Assembly: GCF_014905175.1 (NCBI RefSeq)
Contig: NC_057791.1
Location: 21,676,537-21,740,536 of the forward strand
Direction: 5' to 3'
Origin: Aphidius gifuensis
Taxonomy: Eukaryota > Arthropoda > Insecta > Hymenoptera > Braconidae
Length of the DNA: 64,000 nt
The number at the start of each line of letters is the position of its first letter. Position 1 is the first letter of the stretch. A program made the position numbers and the translations under genes. Below are positions 21,778 to 36,226 of this stretch, one piece after another. Below the pieces are notes generated by a model that did no database searches, was not told the origin of the DNA, and saw nothing but the letters and a program-made list of their open reading frames with translations.

Positions 21778-24700
21778 ATGCTGAAGGAAGTTGGTTGTGG
21801 AAATAATACACCCCCATCTGGGGAAGTAACAGTATCAGGACGTCGTGATAATCAAAATTCCGAAAATGGATTTTCTTGTGGTGGATGTGGACAAGATATT
21901 GCAGAAAGATGGTATCTCAGAGCAGCTGATAGAGCATGGCACTGTGGATGTCTTCGTTGTTGTCATTGTCGAGTACCACTTGCTGCTGAATTAACTTGCT
22001 TTTCAAGAGATGGAAATATTTATTGCAAAGAAGATTATTACAGGTTTCAAATTAAAATCAAAATAATATTTACTCATTTATTTTAGTTATCTATATATTT
22101 TTTTATTTATTTTATTTTTTTGAAGAAGCTTCTAAAAGAAGAATTAATGCGAAATTCTTGCTCCTGTACGGCCTTTTTACACCAAAAAAAAAAAAGCACC
22201 GTTTTAGTATTTATTGCGGTAGTTCAAAATTTGCATAGAAGCGTCACTTGTATTCACCTTGGACCACACAAAATGCCTACTAATGGCCGTTCTCCACTGG
22301 TCCCTCAGTTTCTCAAAATAAAAAAAAATATAATATTTTTCCTGGAACAATAAATACCATATAGTTCATCAGTATTACAAACACACAAACACGTTGATAA
22401 AAAAAAATTAAAACAAACTCTTGATTGACAGAATTTCCAATTTTTTTGACATAAAAAATGTAGCAACTTTATACAAACTTGATTTATCATTACGTAAAAA
22501 AATAATTACCGGTTTTTGAAAGTGCTTCCATATACGAGTACAGAGAGAAAAATAGTAACTAGACGAAAATAAAAAAAAAAATAAAATAAAATAATCATCT
22601 TATCGTTTTTATAATTCTCTCTCTCTCAACATCCAAACGAAAGTTAAATTTTCTGATTGTCCTATTGTTTTGAAGATGATCATCTATCTTCCATTCTTGA
22701 TTTAAATTTCAATTCAATTTTAAATCTGAAATAAATAAAAAAAACAAATTTAAATTCATTGAAATAAGATGGAATTATTTGTATGTTATTTTCGTTTCAA
22801 TAAAGAATATAAAATTGAAATAAAAAAAAATATATATAAAGCTGATGTTGTATCGTCAGGTGAAAGAGACAGACAGAAAGTTAAGGAAGATATGGTGAGT
22901 GGTTCTGGTTCGTTAGGGTAGAAAACAACATCACTCCATGCAATATGCAACAATACAACTTCTGGCCCAAGAGAAAAATAGTCTCGATGAATAGAGAAAA
23001 GTAATGACAAAAAAAAAAAAAAATATATAAAATATACCAAAGGAAATTGAAGAAAAAAAAAAAATAAAAAAAATTATATTCATCTTGGAGGATGGAGTGT
23101 ACCTTTGTCTTTATTACAAAATTTATATATTCCATATAATGTGGCCATACGAAAGAGTAAATACAATTGCAAGTATATTCTCAATACATAAAAAAAAAAA
23201 ATTATAAATAAAATACATTTGTTTATATTTAAAATGTTGTTTGTAACCAGCATTGTCTGCCATTTCTGGTTTTTGTTGGTGGTCTATTGAAATACAGCAG
23301 GCTTTTTTTCGAAATGATATGAATCAGTTTTTATTTATGAGAGAGAGAAGAGATTATCATTGGCCATTTGGCCAATTGAAAAGAGAAATATACTAACCAT
23401 CATTATATAAAATTACATTGTTTATTATTGAGATACAATATTTGTGTTAAAAATAAAAAATAAATATACAATAATAATACAGATATTTATTTGTAATGTT
23501 TTTTTGTTTGTTAGACTATTTGCAGTATCAAGATGCTCAAGATGTCATGCTGGAATATCAGCATCTGAGTTGGTAATGAGAGCAAGAGAACTTGTCTATC
23601 ATGTTGCATGTTTTATTTGTGCATCATGTGGTGTATCATTAAACAAGGGTGATCATTTTGGACAACGTGATGGACTAGTTTATTGCAGGTACATTATATA
23701 AATTAATATTTTATTAACAATATTATTGCTCTATATTTTCGTAATTATTTATGATCAATTAAATACATTTTTTTAGACCACATTATGAATTAATTTGTTG
23801 TACTGCTGATTATGGATCAACAACTGGTAGCATTGAAGATTTAGGATCACCAGGTGTATCACCACTTCCTTCGTATTACAGTGCACCAGAACAAAGTCCC
23901 GTCGCATCTGGTGGATCAACACAAAAAGGACGTCCAAGAAAACGTAAATTATCTGAAGCTAATTCAGCCTCTGATTTGCCTGTAACTATGAGACTTGCTG
24001 CTGGTGCTCTTGGTAATTTACAAAAAAAACAAACATATTTCATTTTTTTAATTAATTATTTAATTGCTTTTTTTTATTTTTCATCTGCATGTATACCCGA
24101 CAAAAAATATATAGCTTCTACTTAAATATTATACGGTTACAAAAACGTATTTACACTCATTGAAACAAGTACGTGTACGACCATTGCTTGGTAAATATAA
24201 AAAAAAGAAATAAATAAATTTCTCCCGGGCAATTTTGAGTGTAAAGCAAATTGTCCTTTCTTTGAGTACATATTTATATATGTACTTTTAACTTGGCAGA
24301 CCGTCAACGTAGAAAAAAAAATCTTTTTCGTTTGCCAGCCGGCCAATTACACTTTTATATAAAACATCCCCAATCCTCAAACAAATGTCGTCCACCCTCT
24401 TGATATACTTTGCGTTCTCGTAATATACCAACAATCATTATTATTATTGTTTAATTTAGAAAAAAATGAATTATATTTATTTATTTTTTTTAATTCATCA
24501 TTGCCAATTAGTTGTATTTGCACGTCTAGACATGAATAAAATAAAAAAATAAGTAAGATTGATCCGGTCAACAGATCATATATGATTCGTGATATGGTGA
24601 CGATAAAAATTAATTGTTAATGGAAAATATGAATGGCTTCTTTGAAATGATATATAATGGTAATGATAATTATGATGACAATAATATATACTGTATATTG

Positions 24701-27012
24701 AAAAAGAAAAAAAAAAAAAAATGAAAACAACTTAGCTGTTGTTTCACAATGAGTTACCAAGTTGAACCAGTTACAACAAGTCTTTTAGCATTAACAGCGA
24801 ATAAAACAAAATGAAAACACTGATCACGTCATTCCCAGTTATTTTATAATCGTTGGACAATTAAAGATAAAAAAACGACTACTGTAGAGTCAACTGCAAC
24901 GAGATCAAGAATTTATAACCAAGAGCAATAAACATTGTACTCTTTTTCCCTTAATTCCCTTGTCATTTGTTGGATCTCCTGGATCCCACACACACACACA
25001 GGCTTCTCTTACGAAATATTTAATATTCATTTTATTTTTCAATGCTAGCTTGATTATTTTTAATCCAAAAAATATCTTTTTCATTTGCTTGACAATAAGT
25101 CTTGACAAAAAAAAAAATAAATTGTTTTTTAATTTTTTTTTCGAGTTTCAAAATAGTTTTTGATGTTAACAGTTTTAAATTCATGGCCAGGTTTAAATTG
25201 TTGAGGCAAATAATAAAAAAAAAGTTAAAGGGTTGAGGGAGTTTGAAGAAGACAAATAAAAAAAAAAATTTAATACATGAGTTGGGGTCCGCAGGGGACA
25301 GTGACAGATGGGTATCGACTCTGAGATGCATCGATTGGCCGCTCCCTCCCGGAAAAGAATGCTGAGTTGACCAATACCCAGCAACTACAACCAGAATGGC
25401 CGGCGAACACTGATACCAACATTCTCTTACTTGCTTCTTCCTTTATTAAACAAACTTATTTTATCTCACTTTTATTTATAAATTTATATATTTAATGTTT
25501 TATTTATTTTCAGTTTTTTTTTTTATTTTTTTATTATTCAACCATTTGAAATGATTATTTCATACTCAATTGATTGCAAACACTATGGCAGTTCGTTTTG
25601 CCAATTTTTGTGTTCCATCACATGACAAATTGTGACCTCATTCTTAAGGAATTCAAGGCTCACTTTGCCATTAACCCTTTTGCCGCATGTGTCTTCTCCA
25701 CCGGTTCGTGCAAAAATAGCTCGTGCTTAATTAGGCACTTGCGGGTCGTTAGGTTTTTTACTTTTTTCATTTATTTTTTTTCTGGATCGATGCTGGAAGT
25801 GTATTTAAGCCAAGAAGATGCAACATACATTTTCTTTTTTTTTTTTTTTTTTTACTTTAAATTTTTATTTTTATTTATTTTTGTCATTTGTCTTTTTTAA
25901 AAAATTTACTTAATTTATTATCCTTATGGCAAAACCACCGGAAACACCTGCCACACGTATAGAAAAGTATTTTTTTTTTATTTTTCTTTTTTAACTTGTT
26001 AAATTAAAAAATTTTTAAGGAATATTTTAACTTGTTGAAATATATATTTATACAATTTTTTTATTTTTTGTTTTTTATCATTCACTTTGGACATTGGCAA
26101 TTATCGATGGTCTTTAGATTCCGTTATACTCAATACCGTATACCAATCGAATATCGATTCACTCTTTTCAACATATAGCCATACAAAAGGTGACTTTCTT
26201 CAATGTCGTTGACAGCTGCTTCTTCCCATATTTTCATTTGTTCTTTTGCTTGGTCGTGTACTTAATTTATTTTATTAAAAAATAATTTTTTTATTTATTT
26301 TCTCATGTCCAGTGTCATTCTTTTTTTATATATTTCAAAACTCGTCATGGTTTGTGTGTCAACCGATAAATATTATAGATATATATTTATTTTATTTTTC
26401 AACAGAATTGCTACATCCAAATGAACTGTCGTCGTCAATGGAATCATTGGCAGCTTACAATGACACATCAGTTGGTTCACCTGGTGGACATTTACATCAA
26501 AATCAAAGAACAAAAAGAATGCGTACTAGTTTTAAACATCACCAATTAAGAACAATGAAAAGTTATTTTGCTATTAATCAAAATCCCGATGCAAAAGATC
26601 TCAAACAATTGGCACAAAAAACTGGATTATCTAAAAGAGTTTTACAGGTTATTTGAGCTTTTTTAAATACATATATTTATCATCAAATAAATTACAATTA
26701 TAATTAATATTATTATTGTTTATTTTCTTGTGTTTAAATTGAATTTAAAAAAAAAAGGTTTGGTTCCAAAATGCTCGTGCAAAATGGCGTCGAAATATGA
26801 TGCGACAAGAGGCAAATGGTACAACAAATATTGGCTGTCCAGGAACACCAGTTCCATCATCAACTGGTAACTCACCAAATGTTGGTTTGAATTCATCATT
26901 TCTTGGTGACAGTAATAGTCAACCATCAACATCAATGGATGATATGCATGCACTACATCATCTTCATTCAGGTGTGTCATCACAAGCATCATCATTCTCT
27001 GATCTTTATTAA
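21778..27012 (+). CDS. ap: Apterous-class LIM-homeodomain transcription factor (Lhx2/9 family), 390 aa
   Basis: Join 21778-22043, 23515-23688, 23777-24012, 26406-26647, 26758-27012; all junctions are GT-AG and in phase, 391 codons including TAA. LIM1 has ligands C34, C37, H55, C58, C61, C64, C83, D86; LIM2 has C96, C99, H118, C121, C124, C127, C146, H149. A basic KGRPRKRK (197-204) follows and may be a nuclear localisation or AT-hook-like motif. The homeodomain spans about 261-320 with the KHHQLRTMKSYFAINQNPDA core typical of this class and WFQNARAKWRR including N311 (position 51). An intron splits the homeodomain between Q and VWFQN (46/47). In insects the class acts with a LIM-domain-binding cofactor (Chip/Ldb) in dorsal wing identity, neuron and muscle specification. 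The ATG is the first in frame, with TGA 15-18 bases before it; the acceptor at 21751 implies an upstream UTR exon. Many insects have two ap paralogues and I cannot say which this is. Confidence 0.95.
25285..25440. promoter_or_regulatory. GC-richer island in apterous-class intron 3, candidate enhancer
   Basis: Within the 2.4-kb third coding intron, this block (GGGGTCCGCAGGGGACAG, CGATTGGCCGCTCCCTCCCGG, GAATGGCCGGCGAACACTG) stands out from homopolymer-rich surroundings. A second patch at about 25640-25760 contains TTAATTAG next to GCACTTG, homeodomain- and NK2-like words. Coding frames are short and unrecognised. Intronic enhancers are known for this gene class, but here the role is inference. 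Confidence 0.3.
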
Positions 27013-27256
27013 TATACTTGAATATATTAAATTAATTCAAGGCACATTGGCAGTGCCAAGTACTTTTATGTCATTCGAAATTTACATTTGGAAAATATAT
27101 ATATAATATAAATTATAATAATGCGTTTGGTGAATGGTTAATAATATCTAGAAGCTAGTCATTAGTTAACATGAATTATATAATTTATTTAACTTTGATG
27201 ATTGTAATTTAAAAAAAATATAATTTCTTCTTTGTAGATTTATTTTCACAATAGGG

Positions 27257-27262
27257 AATAAA
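27257..27262 (+). terminator. Polyadenylation signal candidate of the apterous-class gene
   Basis: AATAAA 245 bases after the stop codon. Another lies at 27585-27590. In so AT-rich a sequence the hexamer is common, so the choice is uncertain. Confidence 0.3.
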
Positions 27263-30200
27263 TTTAAACTCGAAATACAAGACTAGTTTATAGAAAAAAA
27301 AATAAATAAAAAATAAAAACCAATTGTTTAACAGAAAGTATTAATTTTTTTTTTTTTTTTAAATAACTTCAATTAATATTTATATGAATTTATATCAAGT
27401 ACAAAAGCACCAATTTTTGTAAAAATTTTTTGTTATGAATTTTCAATAATTATGCACTGATTATTTTATTATCAAACTTACGTAATCAAAAATTAAAATG
27501 ATGAAAATGTATTATAGAGATAAATATGGTATACATATCGACTATTCATTAATTATAATTATTATTTTATTTTTTTGCATCGACAATAAAGATGAAAAAA
27601 AATTTTAAAAATTATTAATCATTATTTATTGTTTGTTATGTAATAGCCTGTAATCGTAAAGTCAGCATCAATGAATGTTAATTATTGCCATTAAATAATG
27701 TATTAAAAATTTTTGCGACAGGTTGATGAGACAAAAAAAAAATAAATAAATAAATGAAAGAACAAGGAAGGCGTGCCGCCTAAGCATTCTACTTAGAACG
27801 TTAAAACCAACATGTAAATTGTATGCGGTTACCACTTGGAATATCGTGTGTATATAAAAAAACCAGCGCACGCTCTTCAACTTGTTTGCACTACAACAGA
27901 ACCAAAACAAGATGGCATATAAATCGTTGACTAACACTGTTTAAAGCACCCCGATTTTTTTGTGTTTTTTTTTTTGTTTATTTAGCTTGGGACTCATATA
28001 AGTTAATTTTCAATCTATATGCGGGTTTTTGAAATAGCCTGGACTCTACGACTCATCAGCAAAATGAAGAAATTGAGGTGATCGTTAAAAAAATATTTAA
28101 TGGATTCAATGCAACCACAGCGAACAGCAACAGCAAATATACACACAGTGACTTATTGTTTTAATAATTATCCAATAGGGTCAAAATAACAACTGTACTT
28201 TTTTATTTTTTAATATTTTTTTAATTTCCGTAAGACAGTTCTAAGTATATAATTTTAACAAGAATGAAATTATAAATATAAATAAAAGTAAAAGTAATTT
28301 CTTGATGTTGCGTGAATTTTTTCTTTTTTTTTTTTTTTATTAAAAATATATTTCTATATGCATGAAATCATAATGTTTGCTCACGTATAGCAAAGTTATG
28401 GCAATTACTGAATTCCGGTTTTGAATGTTATTCACGTGAAAATCCGTGTTGGCTTGGAGTTTACGTGACACGGCTCGTTGTTCTTTGACTGATTGAATTT
28501 TAACGTTAATTAGGCATGTATCGTTAAACGATAAGTGGCGCGAGAAGGCGTTCAAATATTATATTCTGACCATTTGTAATTATGGCCTTGTTTTGAAATG
28601 AAAAATTTAACTTGTACATTTATATATTGCCAAGGGCACAATTGAGCTTATACGTAGACATGTACGCAATTTTTTAAATTTAAAAAAAAATAATAAAATA
28701 CAATTTTAATCTCACGTACGCCAAGTTGTACGCAGCTTTAAAATTGATTAAAAATACAAAATTTTTATGAGTATACATACAAAAAATGTATAAATTTGAA
28801 AATCTGCAAAATTTTTATTAAACTTGAGATGAATTTTCCCACGGGATTGCGGCTTCCTGAGAACCTCAAAACTACCTCCCTCTACCACTTTTTTGAAATT
28901 TTTTTTCTTTCTGTCTTTTTTCCCCCTCACCTCCCTATTTGCAATCTCTGTAAGAATCATAAATCCCACCCGAGCGACTTGTTTCATCGTGAGATAAAAT
29001 TGTGGCTCCCTAAAACCTCCCGGATCGATTCGTCAGCGTCGAGCGTTTGATGTACCGCTCAAAAAAAGTGGCCATCGGTATTTCCACTGTGTTCCTTCGC
29101 CATTGCTGTATGTCCATCTCCACTTTTTTAAGAACACCCAAAAGGAGTATAGCATAAACACAAAGACAAAAATAAATAAAAATAATATCAACTGAAGAAT
29201 TAAAAAAAGTGGACCAATTTTCAGTAATTTGTACACAAGGGGGGAAGGTAAACCGCTAAAAAAAAAAATTCACTCACCGGTATCGTTCATTTAGGACAAA
29301 AGACATCAACGCCCTCTATTGGGTAACGTATTATAAGGTTATAAAAACAAGAATAAAATGTGCAAGTAAGAGGAAATGGTCGTGTAGGGTCTGAACCCTG
29401 TCGTGCATGCGCGAATTGACAATTTTTGTATAAATGTATGTTGAGAATTTACTTTGGAGTGAAAAAGAAGTTGCGAGACTTGCGCAAAACTTGACCGAAT
29501 ATTTTTGAAGGGGAAACTTGAGTTCTTCGCAGATAAAAGAAATGAAAAAAAAAAATATTTTTATAAAAATAAAGAAAGACTATGAGTGGATCCGGTCGAT
29601 AGTCTTTTGTTCTGTCAAATGCTGGAACGTGAACCGCGCCCGTTGTTTCTATCTTTCTTATATATATATTTTATTTATTTATTATTTTTATTTTCCCGCC
29701 ATGACAACGATACAACCAAGCCGCCCTTCTAGCTACTTATTTTATTTTATTTTTTTCCATCATCCAATGTTCTTTATCTTCTTCTTGCTTGTTTGGCTCA
29801 GCAGCAGTATAGAAACGATGAAATATTCGCTAAGAACGATGGAGACAACCAAGCAAAAGTAAGTTTTTATTAGGGCGGCTGTGTGTTTCCACATTGCTCG
29901 ACTTGTTCATTTTGTTTTCGTCTTTTGCTATTCTTTATCTTTTGTCTTTTACCTTACAATACAAAGCGTGTATGTACTTTTAAATGTGACTCGTTGACAA
30001 AAAGAGGAGAAGAAGATATAAAAAACTAAAAAAACAAAAAAAATATGAAGGGTTGAAGAAGGCAGAACAGCTGCTGTATCACAGATAAAATCTATTTTAT
30101 TTTTCACTGTCATCACATCAATTTTTCATCATTCTGCAATTTCCAATTTCCAAATTTGAACATTAATGCTCATTTTTTTTTTTCTTCCATCAAACATTTC

Positions 30201-32157
30201 AAATATCTCGATCGCATCACATATTGCATATTAATTTAAAAACTCGACAATCCCATCATAAATCATTTTTCATACAAATTTTTGTCACGTATTATTGAAT
30301 TTCCTGTTTTAACATTTATAAAGTAGCAGAAAAAAAAAAATGACATTTGAAATTATAAATTGTATATATAGGTATACATTTTGAAGACCACACGTGGTAT
30401 TGATTCGAAGCAAATGGCGGCTTACAACCAGTGTTGAATACGCACATTGAATAAATAAAATGAAAAAAAAAAAATAATAATACATTGTCAAGATGGTATG
30501 GTAAAGCCCAATTCCATGTTTACGGCAAGTTTACGATAACGATAGAGGAGTGCATATATACTTGGGAATTTCTGGTTGGGTTTTATCGATAGTGAATTCC
30601 CTCGAGAAACCATATATATATGTGTTAAAAAGTTTGTGTATTGTGCAAGTAAGGTGGAGTGTATAGTTGTTGCTGTTGTTGTCATCGTTGTCATCGTCTT
30701 TGTCGTTGTGGGCAGATGCTGTTGCATATGGAGAAGAAAAAACGAATAAAAAGATGGCTGCCTTTTTTCGTACATACATATATATTTCTATCTCCCTTTT
30801 ATATAATCCCCCTATTTCTTCCCCCTGTTTGAAAGACTCCTTCTTCTTTTCTTCGTGTGTGCATTGTCTACCGTGCTCAATGTTGTAAATAATGTCTCCG
30901 CCAATGTTTCGACGAGAATTGCAAACCAAACTCTATACACATTAATATAATACACACGCACACAGTGTATAGTATATATATATATTACAGTTGAGAGTTT
31001 GTTGGAAAGCAGTTCTTTGGGAACAACTCTTGCATGGTATGGAGTGAGACCCAGTGCAAAGAACCTGTCGCGCATAAACTGATTCGGTCCCGATGTCCCT
31101 TCCGCGATCACGAGTTGGACTTTTACCATTGGTCAGAATCACTATGCCAGGCCCAACATTGTTTTACTCAATTCACGAATAAAATTCACATCGATTGCCA
31201 TCACATGCAATATTTTATTTTTTTTTTCTTTTTATTTAATATTTTCATTTACATTAAATTTATTTTCAATTTTACGCAATAAATATTTATATATTTGCAA
31301 AGTTAAAAATTTATTTATACGAAATAATAAATTAATTTATTTTTGGTATTGATAATTTTGAAAAAAAAAATGTAAATGGAAAATATTAATTACTTATGGA
31401 AAGATCAATTTGTTCATTAATTATGTATTCCATGATATCTTTGGAACTGCAGGGTGGACTCTTCAGATAAAGTAAGAGTTTGCTTTAGATTTTTTTTTCG
31501 TTTTTATTTATTTAAAATTATCCAACCAGTGCATCTCTTATTCGTGCATCAATATTTTTTTTCGTTTTTTTTTTCTACTCACGGAGTAACGCAAAGGAAA
31601 GTTTCTTTGTTTGCGAATGTATATACACACTCTTCAGTCTTCAGGAAGAGACGCGCCTTAAACTCTATATAGCTGGCCAAAGGAAACAAGAGAATATATA
31701 CTGTGAGAAGCAAAAAAAGAAAAAAAAAGAAAAAATTAAAAATAAAGCACAATTGTATATATGAAGATGGTCAAGAGAACAAGAGGAGCAAGGTGAAAAA
31801 GAGGAAGAGATAGTGGCCATTGTATCACGATCTGGACAAAGGTCGCCATAGCGACGGAATTCAAAGAAGGACACAAAAATGGCGATTTATGTTAATTGAA
31901 CTACCTTTGACCTTTACTAGTTTTACAATATGTTTTAAAACAAAAAAATATAAACAAATAATAATCCTTGAATTAAAATTATAGATTTTATTTCGAAAGA
32001 AAAACACTAGATTTTATTTTTGCAATTTCGAAATCATTAAAGATTATTATCACATTTCAAAAATCAAACAAAAAATGAATTCCAATATTTTTCAAGTAAT
32101 AAAAAAGGTATAGCTTCATTTCCAGCTATTGCAGAGGGAAGGAAAGAAGAGGGATGC

Positions 32158-32184
32158 TTGGATGGATGGATGGATGGATGAATG
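32158..32184. repeat. (GATG)n microsatellite
   Basis: About five GATG units in a row with a degenerate sixth, flanked by purine-rich sequence. Confidence 0.75.
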
Positions 32185-34524
32185 AGAAAATAACGAGCTG
32201 ATTGAATTGATGTTATGTGATAAAGACAACCACAACATTGCATCAGTATTATTTTGATTTTATCAATATAGATTTTTGTTTCTTTTTTTTTTTTTTATTA
32301 TATCAACATCAATAAAATTCTGTAGAAAATAAAAAAAAGAAATTTAAATCGACAGTCATTCAATTTGTCAATTGAAAAAAATAAAAAAAAAATATTTGAA
32401 AATAAAAAAAAATATAGCAATATCTACCCAAAAATACAAGAATAATGAGACACCTTGTAGATTCCCTTGTAAGCACAAGAATACTTTTACGGAGAATTCG
32501 TCATTGGCATGTGCATCAAGTGTAAGAAAATTGTTTCTTCGGAGAATTTGTCTTCAAGACGTGCTCTACGTGTAATAAAAAAAATTGCAAGAAAAATAAA
32601 ACAAACAACTATTAATTTAGAAATTGCTCGAAACACGTGCTCTTACTTACGATAAATTAAAATGAAAAAAAATAAATAAAATAGAAAATTCATTAACTAT
32701 TTTAAATTGTTGAGTATTTTTATGACAATTATTTATGAAAATATTTAGTTTATATTACTGCAGTGACATGAAGTAAAGTTGAAGTTAATAATAAAGCAGG
32801 TAAATGTCAAGGTGTGTTATTTATCGTAGCACACAATAAATGAAATCGATGAGATTCCATGGAGACATACAGAGCGCAGGTGCTGGAGACGAGAAAGCCA
32901 TTAAGAGAAACTCTGCATATAATATATATATTGCTTTGATTTTATTCGTATAAATCAGCATCTATACACTTGCAAAGAAAATAATCTCATCGCTATGAGA
33001 ATTGACCACAACGAGAGCACCACATTTAACATTCATCCCATAAATATTCGTTTGTATTGAACGACTTTTTTTTCTTTATATATATTCTTAATTTATTTTG
33101 AGATTGGATGAAAGCAAGACATACATGTCATTTACAGTTTTACACAAGAATATATTACCAACATATAACGCAGTTCCATGACTAATCAATAGCCAATATT
33201 TTATAAATCAAAATATATCAATTGCATTAATTTCACATTTGCATATAAAATTATATTACCTAAAAATATCATTGACGTTTAGTTAAATTTAAACTTGAAC
33301 TTGATATTTAAAGTGGTTTTTTTTTTATGTTTTTTTAGTCATAATTCAAAAATAAAATATCCGAGGGTCTACTGTAGAAACACGCCCACTCGTTCTCTCT
33401 TCATAAACAATAATTTTTCTACAGGTGCCTGACCTATCCTTATTTTAATTTACGAAAAAATATATTTGAGTATTTAAATATCATCATACTAAATAATATA
33501 TGTGTACTTAAGTATGAAAATTAATAATAATAAAATTTAGCCGACAAAAAAAAAAAAAAAAATTAAAAAAAGCCAATTTTTAAGCTCAGAGAGTTTTTTT
33601 TTTTTTTTTAATGTTTTTTGTTGTTGATGAATTTGAAAAATAATGTGGCAAAGTATAGTGTTGAATGACCATTGAAAGAAATGGCAGAAAAAGAAAAAAA
33701 AAAAAAAAATGCATCACTAATGATTTTTCATTGGCCCACACGTTTGAACGTAGGTTTGTTTTAACAAGCCATTTAAAGCGTACTCGGTAAACATTCGATG
33801 ATAAATATTGCTTGTTTATGGCATGGTGATTTATCTTTTTCCGCGAGAAGGCATCGAAGACAAGTACTGGCTATTCTAAAATGAATAAGTAAGAAGAATA
33901 AAAAAAAGTAAAAAGGCCCACAGGGCTTGCTCAAATTGAACGTAGTCAAGATGAGTTAAAAAAAATAAATTCAGGTGAGAATCTCATTTTGTTTAAGCAA
34001 AAATATATATTATTCCATCTAGCCATCGGCAATACATATATATCTGTATGGATAACTCGTTGTGTAAATGATCTTTATGCAAATAAAAAAAATAAATAAA
34101 AAATAAAGCATAAAAATTGAATTCACCAAACAAAAGTCAAGTGGGGTGTGTCTTAATGAAACAATTCAAAATGCAACTCGCGTGTTTGTATATATGTATT
34201 TGCGAATACAGAAATATTAAACAAGACAGATGTAAATAAAATAAAAAAAAAAACTAAATCTTGGATATATGTTTGTTGAGATTCAATGGTAAAGAGATGA
34301 TCACCCGCAGCGAGGTAATAGATCAGCCAGGCTGAAGATTCAATACGAGATATAAATATATATCAGATAGCATGTTGTAAATATATATAAAAAAAAAACC
34401 ATAAAATATTTTTACGTTTATATGTATTTTCTTTTGATCGTTACAGTCGTTTGTTTATGTCTTGCCAAGTACCAACCAAGTAAAATTATCGATTCGTTAC
34501 TTACATTTCAATAAGCCTGACTTT

Positions 34525-34590
34525 GTTGATGTTGTTGTTGTTGTTGTTGTTGCTGTTGTTGCTGTTCCTGTTGTTGGTGGTGGTTTGAAT
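34525..34590. repeat. (GTT/GCT)n trinucleotide repeat (opa-type on the minus strand)
   Basis: On the minus strand the repeat reads as CAA/CAG with single GAA and CAT interruptions, which would encode a glutamine run. That frame starts after a TAG about 75 bases upstream, has no ATG and stops at TGA soon after the repeat (QSQAY-stop). A GTAAGT lies just after that stop. It is therefore most likely a non-coding opa repeat, though an unrecognised polyQ exon cannot be excluded. Confidence 0.6.
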
Positions 34591-36226
34591 TCAACTTGAA
34601 TAGACCAATCGATTGCGTAACACCGGTAACTAAGACACTCTTCTATAAGTCATCCAACATCCTTCGATAATTTTAATTGGCTTCGTTATGCGAATTTTTG
34701 AATTTGATTCTGTTGAATTCATCCATGTTATTTTATAGTTTTGCTTTTTCGATTTGTTGAAAAGAATACATATTCAATATAAGAAAGATAAAGAAAAAAA
34801 ATAAACAAGTGTGTTTGTGTGTGTGTGCTCTTCCAATGGCTGTTCAATGATTTGTGGGGACGTAAGCTATTTTTAAGTGGCGGTCTTTTCGACGACATTC
34901 CACCAGTATAGAGGTAAAGAAAAGGTATCCGTATACACACTCTCAACAAAACCCTAAAGAGGTGCCAGGAAGAGAGTGCGATACATCCGTTATTTATTGG
35001 AAAAAAAATAAAAATAAAAATTGAAACTATATGGTAAGTGATGACGAGGGTTAAGGGTTGCGTCTTTGCGTTTCAAAAATAAAAAAACACAAATGTAAAA
35101 ATTCTCATAGATATTGGATATAATAACTGCTACTGTTCGCGGTTATCTTCAATAGAATAACACTGTTGGAGGTCCTACTACCAATGATCACATTTAGTTA
35201 TTTAATAATATATATTTTTAGATCATTATATGATTCGAAAAATTTTTTATTTTGGAATTTGTGGTATGTACTACTCGTTAGGATAGTGTTCTTAAAAATC
35301 AAGCTAAATTCATTCTGTTATTGATCTTTTTTTTCTTAACATTATTATATTAATATATATGTGTTGGCTTTTTTTTTTTGTTGTGTTATAAAAGACCGTG
35401 TGATTTTTTTTAATATAATATTTTTTTTATTTTCCAGTTTCGAGAAACTAAAAAAAAAAAAAAAATCGTTGACTCTGTTTCAATTCTCAACGGCAGCAGA
35501 GGATTCTTAATCTTCATTAGTTTGACCAAAGAATCAGAATATTTGCATACCACATTTTACCCCGCGTAAACTCACAAGTTTTATCTGATCAAACCCGGCG
35601 ACAACAAGCGAAAAGAATACGCTTTGTTGTTTCACTCATATCCATTATATTCAATCGACAATCATGTTTTATAAATATAAAAAATGTTTTTTTATTTTTT
35701 CCAAATGATGCCTCTGTTTTTAAGGCATTTTAGTGAGTCTTCATCAGGTATATTAGTGGTCAAACTAATGTCATGACTTTGAACAAAGATGTATTCTTTG
35801 AAAATCTTGATATTACGATTTGTATAAGATATTTCAATTTAGATATTATGTCATATACCTATATTAACAAAAAAATATATACAAATATTTTTTTTGAATT
35901 TTGACTACCGTGAGAATCTAGATTATATTTCATGTGGCAAAATATTTATAGAATGTATTTATATTATATTTATTTATTTTATTAAGTACAATAAAAGTCG
36001 ATAGATCAATTGAAAATAAATTTAAAAAATATGCTCGCATATATAGCAAAAGCGGAAGATGTGTTTTTCTTAGCGATGAGGTACTAGAGGTCAGACTTAG
36101 GTCTGTTGAAATGAGCCAGTGTATAACCAAGAGAGCTTTATACGGCAAACTCACCTTATCGCTTAGGTGCTCTCTCGTCCGGGTGGCCTACTCGGCCTTA
36201 ATTGCGGCTCCATATCACGATTCAAT

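Larger units (their letters stand above)
27600..36030. other. Gene-poor interval with scattered GC-richer islands
   Basis: No gene could be supported. Islands of balanced composition occur at about 28840-29050, 29370-29650, 30500-31150 and 34590-34960. Some carry open frames of 70-130 codons on one or both strands (for example 30812-31129 on the minus strand), but none has a domain, a convincing start or a splice chain. They could be enhancers of the flanking developmental gene or UTR exons. Confidence 0.4.

Noticed and set aside
29370..29420. GGTCTGAACCCTG word resembling a tRNA T-arm
   Set aside because: No matching acceptor, D or anticodon stems within 75 bases; not a tRNA.
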